DNA of 64,000 nucleotides from Anthostomella pinea (taxonomy: Eukaryota > Ascomycota > Sordariomycetes > Xylariales > Xylariaceae): NCBI GenBank assembly GCA_963556695.1, contig CAUWAG010000018.1, positions 3,596,001 to 3,660,000 of the forward strand, read 5' to 3'. How positions within the stretch are numbered: position 1 is the stretch's first letter; the number at the start of each line of letters is the position of its first letter. Made by a program: the position numbers and the translations under genes. The notes beneath the pieces are model-generated. The model ran no database searches and had not been told where the DNA came from. It saw only the letters and a program-made list of their open reading frames with translations. Positions 56,884-64,000 of the stretch are shown here, one piece after another.

Positions 56884-58915
56884 TCATCGTGCAGGCCTTC
56901 TGATTCTGTAATCTGCCAGCAGTTGCCCTGCTTCACCTCCCAGATCTTTCATAGACAGCCATCTGCAGTACTGGCTCCCCAGTCCGATGTACTCGACCAG
57001 ATATTTCTTCTTGGAAGCATCGTCCTCAATGATTCGTCGTCCGTAGGACTCTGCGTACACTTCCCCCGCGGGTGGAAGAGTCCTGGCGAATACGTCCATA
57101 GGAGGGGCTGGTTCCAAATGATCCACGGATATCACGTCATGGATCTCCTCCCTTCTATATGTAGCCTCTCGTCGATCTTGCTCTGAGTATGCATATTGTC
57201 GTGGTTCTGGCAGTTGGTGTCCGCTATGCAAATCTCCCGGTAGTGCATTGTAATGAGCGCCATTGCTGTACTGGTACTTGTCGTCGTGTGGGTGTTCAAG
57301 CTCTTGGCTATCCATGACAACATCTGTCTCGCTGTATTCGGACATGTGATGGTTCTGTTGCGAGTTGTGGGTATGTGGTATAACGTCTTCATCATAAGGC
57401 TCTGGGTACCACAGACCGGAGAAATCCATACTCAAATCCTGGTCCTGCAGATACTCGACCTCCTCTCTTGGTTCTAGAGCTTCCATGGTTCGGTCTCTTG
57501 TAGGATACGCATGTTCTGCATCCTCGTGTCGCCATTCGTGATGTTCTGCTGTACCCAGGTCAAAGCCATCATCTGGGTGGTAGTGTCCCGAGAGATCAGG
57601 CCACGAGTCTGATACCCAAGGCTCCCATAAATTGTCGGATAGTGGCTCACGTCCTCCCTCTTCGAGGCCGATGCCTTCTTCAAGCTCAGATGCATTTCCA
57701 ACTGCTTGCATGCCTGCTAAACTTGAAGCCAAGACGGAACCTGCCGTTTTAGTTTTGAGGCGCATGGTTGGCTTCAGAGAGGTTTGTAGCAGGTCCCATA
57801 ATCGCCACTGTATCGAGGTCTCAAGAAGGGAGTTGTCATCAGCAGTCGTCTTGTCCTCGAGTGCTTGGTGGTGCTGAACGAGATCCTGATCTAACAGCTC
57901 GGCTCCTTTTCGCCTGAGTGTTGGCGATTGTCCTTTGATAGCAGTCATCAATATGCTGGAGATTACTGGGAAGTTGTCTGTATGCCTTGCTATTGACTGC
58001 ATCTCGATGTTAGCGTATCACCGAGTCCAATCGGGTTACCCGTACCTGTAGATAGTTGGCATTCCAGATAGCAGGGGCTATTTCTAGCAGAGACAATGTT
58101 CCTTTAGGTCTGCGAAGCTTCAAATTGAGAAAGCGCTTTTGAACACCGATAGTCCTGCGCAAGGTCGCTTCAATCAAGCGAGCCACAACAGCCCAGTCGT
58201 CCTCATCTTCCGCTCCTTCTAAGGAAGAGGCCCCCTCTGCCTGGTCGACGTCGCCTGATGGGACTTGCATTGTGGCGTCAGTCGAGGGCTGTGTGTTGCA
58301 ATGCTGTGTGAAACTGCCCGGTACGACACCAGCATCAACGACTGCACTGTTGGATGTATGGCTGTCTTCGGTGTCATTCTCTTTTGGACGACTGACGTTG
58401 AACTGCAACAGACATTCCAGTCCCCGAAGGGTGGCCGTATGAAGATGCGGAGGGCATAGCAATACACAGGTTTTGTCTAGGTGTTCGAGCTTGAGACATA
58501 TGCTTGAGGTGCCATCGTACTCCAGTGAATGCTGGACATCCAGAAGCTCGATGGTGAGGCCAAGCTTTGGCCATAGCTGGATAGAATGAGTAAGTTAGTT
58601 CAGAAACTGATACCGACAGATATAACTGACCGGGCACTGGCGGATTGTCTCAGCCATGAAGTCCAAAGCATCCGCAGCGTCCGACTCGCTCATGTGGCAC
58701 TGCCGGAGGTCGACGATGAAGTCCAGTTGGCAGAAACCTGGAGACAACAGCCACAACTGTTTCGATAGGAGTAAGTCGAGTAGATCATCGGGTGAGATAT
58801 CGGGGATCGGGGCATCCGTGATAAAGACACGGGAGGTGGTGAATAGAGATAAGTTGGAACCGCCTTTGCTGGATATTTCAACGGTCTGAAGCTCAAGCTC
58901 AATGCAATCGGCCAT
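56884..58915 (-). CDS. Uncharacterised protein with chromodomain-like C-terminus
   Basis: Three exons: 58631-58915, 58046-58576 and 56884-57996; 1929 nt, 642 residues, all phases close. The N-terminal ~270 residues look folded (ELQTVEISSKGGSNLSLFTT, LTIELLDVQHSLEYDGTSS, LKLEHLDKTCVLLCPPHLHT), with helical text after it (VVARLIEATLRRTIGVQKRF LNL). The middle (about 370-580) is acidic and His/Tyr/Glu-rich and probably disordered. The last ~50 residues resemble a chromodomain: RRIIEDD, KYLVEYIGLGSQYCRW, then LSMKDL and a closing helix AGQLLADYR, in the order of the aromatic-strand, tryptophan and C-terminal helix of that fold. I do not recognise the whole protein. A nuclear/chromatin role is inference from the tail alone. 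Confidence 0.65.
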
Positions 58916-59599
58916 GTTATAGCAAGGGAGTTGGCGAGCTCCACATGGCCATCAGACCTGGCATTCAGACGGACTGGCATTCGGGACTGCACGAGGTGTT
59001 CTGTAATGCGGAAATGGGACGAGACAGAGTTTGTCGAAGGCTCTCCCCAACCGCGGTGCCTCCAGGGATAAGGTAGAGAGGTAGGCCCACTCGATGGTAC
59101 GAAACGGCAAGTGAGTTCTGCGTTGGCAAGAACAACCAGCCGCACCTTCCTCTTGTAAAGCCCACCGCCCGCACAACCTACATAGGTCACGTCACTGGTG
59201 TGTACATGCCCTAAGCAGGTCAACATGTACCTCGGGTCCTTCAATGTTTCGGTTCGCTGTTTGATGGGTGAATGGAAAGGGGTCATCGGTCCTTGGAAAA
59301 CAACTTAGGCCCACGCATACCAGTTCTGCAAACATCTAACCTCAATCCAAGTCAACCTGAGCCGTATCAAGAAGATGGAGTACCATATCACCGGCCCAGT
59401 GGTTGAAATAACGAGTTACATGATCGCCTGAACTAAGCAATCATTCCAAGACAGTCTACTGGACTGAAACCTGGATAGTTCCTCTGGATGGTTCCTTATC
59501 CCACCGCAAAGTATTGACGGCCGTTCCTCGACAGCTCCTATTTGAAGGGATGCATTTTGTACACGGGTTAATATGTTACACGTACAGGTGTCTTTCCAT
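58916..59599. other. Intergenic region
   Basis: Promoter side of the chromo-like gene and 3' flank of uL16m. Minus-strand frames near 58950-59290 carry no recognisable domain. Confidence 0.5.
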
Positions 59600-60447
59600 C
59601 TAGGGAAGATCTAACGGTGTGCGGTGCTCTTCCGTCGTCGGAAGTGGTACCAGAGTCTCGGCAACAACCTTTCGTCTCGGCCTCTTCAAATCTTCCAGTG
59701 TGACGCCATTTTCCAGTTTGGTTATGCCAACTATTGCCGGCTCTCCCTTCTTCACAAACTCCCATTGCCCTGATCGTCGTGTTAGTGGATCTTTGGTCCT
59801 GTGTGCACGTGTGGAGCTTACCAGGCAGCTTGTTGCCCGCCAAGCGGAACGCATCGCGAACGACCTGTTCGTGAAGCATCCCTCTCAACTCCAGGATGAT
59901 TTGGTTAACGGCAACTCTGGCGGCCCAATGGTCAAATGAACCTTTTCCTTTACCCATACGCATCTGTAGTAGAGTGTGAATAACACATAGGCGCCACGGG
60001 GAACCTGGGAGTGCCACCAACCTCGTTACCGCTCACGTAGACACCCACGTTACAGCATACCCTCTTGTACAGCCGATATTTCTGACCACGCAGCCGCGCC
60101 TTGATGGTATCTTCGGCGACCTTGAGCTGCTGAGCACTGATCCGTCGATGGTGGTCGGTCATGCGCAGACCGTAGTCTCCCCATTGCACGGTCGTGCCCT
60201 TTGTAGATCCACCGGTAGCCACCCGTACCCGACCCTTCATCATCTTCTTCTTGCGATCCAGCGACGGCTCCAGCCAGTTGCCAGCCATGGATGCCGACGC
60301 AGAGAACAACCTGACATTTTGAGGACCGGGGACGATTCGAGTAGCAACGCCGGTGCTCGGTAATATCGATGGTCGCGCAGTCGGGGTGTGGGTTATCCGC
60401 AAGAAGCGAAAGGCGTTCGCCAAGCCCGAGGGAGCGTTCGAGCGCAT
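59600..60447 (-). CDS. MRPL16: Mitochondrial ribosomal protein uL16m
   Basis: Three exons: 60061-60447, 59822-59963 and 59600-59769; 699 nt, 232 residues, phases close. The N-terminus ([18 protein letters not shown]) looks like a mitochondrial targeting peptide. The uL16 core shows [23 protein letters not shown], then [20 protein letters not shown] and [17 protein letters not shown], the loop near the peptidyl-transferase centre. The fold ends with [20 protein letters not shown]. uL16 binds the large-subunit rRNA near the A-site tRNA. Splicing at AAGAGG|GTATGC joins directly to the conserved MRMGKGKG loop, which validates the first junction. The gene is divergent from RFC1. Confidence 0.94.
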
Positions 60448-60914
60448 TGTGCTTGTGGTCGCGAGAGTATCGCAGCGACCTGTTGAAGCCCGGAATTCGT
60501 AGGTCGTGTTGGTAGCTCGAAAAGTGAGGTTCGGACTTGAAGTTCAAAGCTTCCCAGGTTCAATTGATTGGCTCAGAGATTGCCCAAGACTGGAGCTTTC
60601 GAGATACAAGAGTACATCTTCAGGAAACCAACTGCTGGAGCCTGCAGCTGCCTGCACCTTGACCCCCCTAACCGACCCGCTTTCTGCCTAGCCCGGACTT
60701 AAAGTGGTCTGTGCCCCTGCTAGTGGCAGTCTCGCGAATTCAATTTAAGTCAAAGAAGTGCATCGCGTCATCCAAGGCCCCAGTTCGCGTTCTCGACGAC
60801 CTTCCCGAGCTCGACCGTCTACTCTCTGCGGAGCTTCTGCCGCATGACCACCACAACCACCACAACCCTCACTGCCCGACCTTGACTGTGAGGCCGCTCT
60901 AGCATTCGTTCAAG
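60448..60914. promoter_or_regulatory. Divergent promoter region (uL16m / RFC1)
   Basis: 467 bases between two divergent starts. An ACCACAACCACC-type run lies at about 60849-60870 in the RFC1 leader. No specific regulatory site is claimed. Confidence 0.4.
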
Positions 60915-63900
60915 ATGCCCGACATACGCTCTTTCTTTGGTCCCAAGGGCGGTGCGGCGCCTGCGAAGAAGCCGGCGCCCAAGAAGGAAGCAGAGGAGCC
61001 GCCCAAGAAACGTGGCAGTACGTACAGTTCAAGGCGTCAAGATGACCATTGATGCTGACACCTGGGCTTAGGACCCCGAAAGGTCATTGACGACAGCGAC
61101 GACGAGGATGAGCCGGTTGTCGAGTAAGACAATCGGTCGACATGTGTGTTGTGGGAGAGCGACTAACAATCCTGTCTAGGACGGAGAAACCAGCTACACG
61201 ATCAACACCCAGAAAAAAGGCCGCGTGAGTATCTCTACCGCACTTACTGCCTTTTCCACATCTAATCTCTGCCACTAGGGACCAGAAAGTCGAAGGAACT
61301 GCTACCACAGCCAGCGAGTACTTTGCCTCTGGCAAGTCCAAGGGCCCGCAATCCACCAAGTCCGAACAGAAGGCGCAACCCAAGCCCGCAGTCGAGGTAC
61401 GAGAAAGCCCTAGAAACAAGCCGAGCACCACGAAAGAGCCTCCTGCCGCCACCAAGAGTGCCCAGCCAGCACCGAAGAAACGCTCAACGACCGCGTTCAA
61501 ACACCACAACTTGGACGACGACGAAGACGCCTATATGGAGGATGACGCAGACGCCGGTGACGATGTCTTCGCCGCTGATGCTCGGGGTACCAACAAGAGA
61601 AAGAATGACGATTATGCTGAGGAAGAGAGCGAAGAAGAGTTCCTTCCCAAGCCAAAACGAATTGCTTCTCGAAACAAACCTGTCGCTGAAGACGACGATG
61701 ACACACCTATCACCAAGACTGCAAAGAACGGAAGAGCCTCTACCACCGCTAGAAAGCGAAAGACTCCTGAGCCTGACCCTGACGATGAGGAGGAGGAGGA
61801 GGACGACGACGACGTGGAACCGCCATCGCGCAAGAAGCCCGCCCCAAAGAAGCCCAGGGCAGCGCCCAAATCCAAGAAGGCTGACCAAGTAGAGGACGCC
61901 GGAATTCAAGCCATTTTCGATGACATCCCTACCATCCGAGCTCCATCGCCACCGGCCAAGGATCCAAACGCCAAGTTCGATTGGCGAAAGGCTGCAGCTG
62001 GTGGTGGAAACTCCGGCCCTCCTCCCAACCCTGTTGCACAAGACCTTCCTACAGGCGAACCCGACTGTCTTGCCGGCTTGACCTTCGTATTTACCGGTCA
62101 GTTGTCTACCATCGCACGCGAGGAGGCCCAGGAACTGTGTAAGCGTCACGGCGGCAAAATCACGGGCGCTCCAAGCAGCAAGACTAGCTACGTCGTACTT
62201 GGAGATGATGCTGGTCCAAGCAAGCTTACGAAAATCCGTCAGTTTGGCATCAAGACCATCAACGAGGAGGGCTTGTTCGAACTCATCCGTCGTCTCCCCG
62301 CTGGCGGTGGTAGTGGCAAGGGCGCCGAGAAGGTGCGGCAGAAGCGGAAAGACGAAGAAGAAAAGATCAAGCTGCAAGCTGTCGAGATGGAACGAGAAGA
62401 GAAGGCCAAACGCGTAGAGGCAGAAAAGGCTCAAAAGGCTGCTGTTGCTCGAGGAGCCACTCGCCCTGCCCAAGCTGCTACGCCCGCAAGTGCTCAGCTG
62501 TGGACAGTCAAGTATGCGCCAACACAGCCCAGCCACATCTGCGGTAATAAGGCCGCGGTGGAGAAGATCCAGAACTGGCTGAAGAACTGGGCCAAGCATA
62601 GAAAATACAACTTCCAGAAGCGAGGAGCAGATGGTATGGGTGGAGCACGTGCCATCATCCTGTCTGGTCCGCCTGGAATCGGCAAGACGACAGCAGCTCA
62701 CCTCGCAGCACGGTTGACAGGCTACGATGTCTTGGAGAGCAATGCCAGTGACTCACGTAGCAAGAAGCTTGTGGAAGCGGGTGTCAGCGAGGTCATGAAC
62801 AACACCTCGCTCCATGGCTTCTTCGCTGGCGATGGAAAGAAGGTCGACAAGGAGAAGAAGAACATTGTCCTTGTCATGGATGAAGTTGACGGAATGTCAG
62901 CTGGTGATCGCGGAGGTGTTGGCGCTCTTGCAAAGTACTGCAAGAAGACCGAAGTACCCCTCATTCTAATTTGCAACGAGCGAAGGCTGCCAAAGATGAA
63001 GCCTTTCGACTTTGTAACATTCGACATCAAGTTCCAACGCCCCCAGGTTGATCAGATCCGCTCGCGTATGATGACTATCTGCCATCGAGAGGGCCTCAAG
63101 CTGTCGCCCCAGGTGCTTGACGCCCTCATTGAGGGTAGCAACCGGGACATACGACAAATCATCAACATGATGGCCACGGTCAAGTTGGATCAAACTTCCA
63201 TGGATTTCGATCAAAGCAAGGATATGTCCAAGGCCTGGGAGAAGTCTATCGTCCTGAAGCCGTGGGACATTTGCCAGAAGATGCTTGGCGGTGGTCTCTT
63301 CTCTCCAGCAAGCACATCGACGCTCAATGACAAGATTGAGCTCTACTTCAATGACCATGACTTCAGTCCTTTGATGATTCAGGAGAATTACCTGCGGACT
63401 AGGCCATCGGCACTGGGTCAATACAGCGGCAATAAACGCGAGCAGAACTTGAAGACGTTGGAACTCATGGACATGGCTGCAGAAAGCATCAGTGATGGCG
63501 ATTTGGTGGATCGAATGATCCATGGCCCACAGCAGCACTGGAGCATGATGCCGACCCACGCAATCTTCAGTACAGTCCGACCAGCCAGCTTTGTTGCTGG
63601 CCAGCTGATCGGATCCAACTTTACCAGCTGGCTTGGCAACAACAGCAAGTACGGCAAGCTGGGCAGATACACCCGTGAGATTCACTCGCACATGCGACTG
63701 AGATCTTCGGGCGATCATAATGAAATCCGTCAGCAATACCTGCCGGTCCTCTGGACACGGCTGGTCAAGAAGCTCGCTGAAGAGGGCAAGGACTCGGTTG
63801 AGGAAGTCATCGAGCTGATGGACAGCTACTACCTCACGAGAGACGACTTCGACTGCATCAAGGAGCTTGGCGTTGGTCCTCAAGACGAGGAACACGTCGA

Positions 63901-64000
63901 CATCGAGTCCCAGACCAAAGCAACATTCACGAGACTGTAAGTCAAGAGTGGTCGGTCACATCACGTTTGGATCTTCAACTGACCTCACTAGATATAACCA
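60915..64000 (+). CDS. RFC1: Replication factor C large subunit, cut off by the window edge
   Basis: Exons 60915-61017, 61072-61123, 61180-61224, 61279-63936 and 63992-64000 (continuing beyond the window). At least 955 residues are encoded. RFC1 is the large subunit of the clamp loader that opens PCNA at primer ends. The N-terminus MPDIRSFFG is a PCNA-interaction box. An acidic/basic disordered region follows, with a BRCT domain at about residues 325-405 (LAGLTFVFTGQLSTIAREEA, ITGAPSSKTSYVVLGDD). The AAA+ ATPase has Walker A GPPGIGKT (~530) and Walker B VLVMDEVDG (~597), then the RFC1-type C-terminal domain. The in-frame TAA at 63938-63940 lies within a GTAAGT donor; splicing to CTCACTAG|ATATAACC restores TFTRLYN, as in family members, so it is not the true end. 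Confidence 0.94.

Noticed and set aside
61484..62701. 405-codon open frame on the minus strand
   Set aside because: It is antisense to the conserved BRCT/AAA+ region of RFC1, and its composition mirrors the acidic and lysine-rich codons of that gene.
1..64000. tRNA, rRNA, CRISPR array, viral or toxin genes
   Set aside because: I looked for tRNA B-box-like text, rRNA text, regular spacer arrays and viral or toxin families by eye and saw none; a covariance-model scan would be more sensitive for tRNAs and small RNAs.

Overview
The window reads as nuclear DNA of a filamentous ascomycete (Pezizomycotina). Genes are mostly protein-coding, lie on both strands and are broken by short introns (about 45-100 nt, GT-AG with a few GC-AG, and CTRAC-like branch sites). 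The gene set includes a fungal Dicer-like DCL2, the DASH subunit Dad3, fungus-specific DUF families and a proteasome alpha2 with an acidic insertion. Sordariomycetes-like content is plausible, but I cannot fix the class or species from sequence alone. No rRNA, tRNA, CRISPR array or bacterial-type operon was seen.

Layout. 1-6.1 kb: gene-poor, with a possible decayed ankyrin fragment and a five-exon small secreted protein. 6.1-12.5 kb: a pyrimidine-rich leader with a likely 606-nt 5'UTR intron feeding a Stc1-domain protein, then a DUF7514 protein. 12.5-18 kb: a seven-exon secreted cysteine-containing protein with a frame problem in its first exon, and a coiled-coil protein. 19.5-31 kb: conserved housekeeping genes, namely mitochondrial PDH/BCKDH-type kinase, sphingosine-1-phosphate lyase, a GT34 glycosyltransferase, a membrane RING-CH E3 ligase, proteasome alpha2 and an RCC1-like propeller. 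31.6-39.7 kb: DCL2, convergent with a DUF7918 protein carrying several SUMO-interaction-like motifs. 39.8-41.5 kb: a nested repeat region. 43.3-48.2 kb: Rgp1 (Rab GEF subunit) and a CorA-like membrane protein. 48.2-52.7 kb: gene-poor and accessory-looking, with a TA-flanked 495-bp MITE-like element, a small secreted eight-cysteine protein and a perfect 22-bp-arm palindrome. 52.7-64 kb: Dad3, mitoribosomal uS5m and uL16m, a small membrane protein, a protein with a chromodomain-like C-terminus, and RFC1, whose last exon runs off the right edge.

Genes that may work together. DCL2 and the Stc1-domain protein both belong to RNA-silencing/heterochromatin families, and the chromo-like protein might too; whether this co-location means anything is inference. 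uS5m and uL16m serve the mitoribosome. RFC1 and Dad3 serve replication and chromosome segregation. Three small secreted proteins and all recognised mobile or repeat elements sit in the gene-poor segments. Exon models were built by hand from splice signals and reading-frame continuity; the phases close for every multi-exon gene except the first exon of the gene at 13334-14870.
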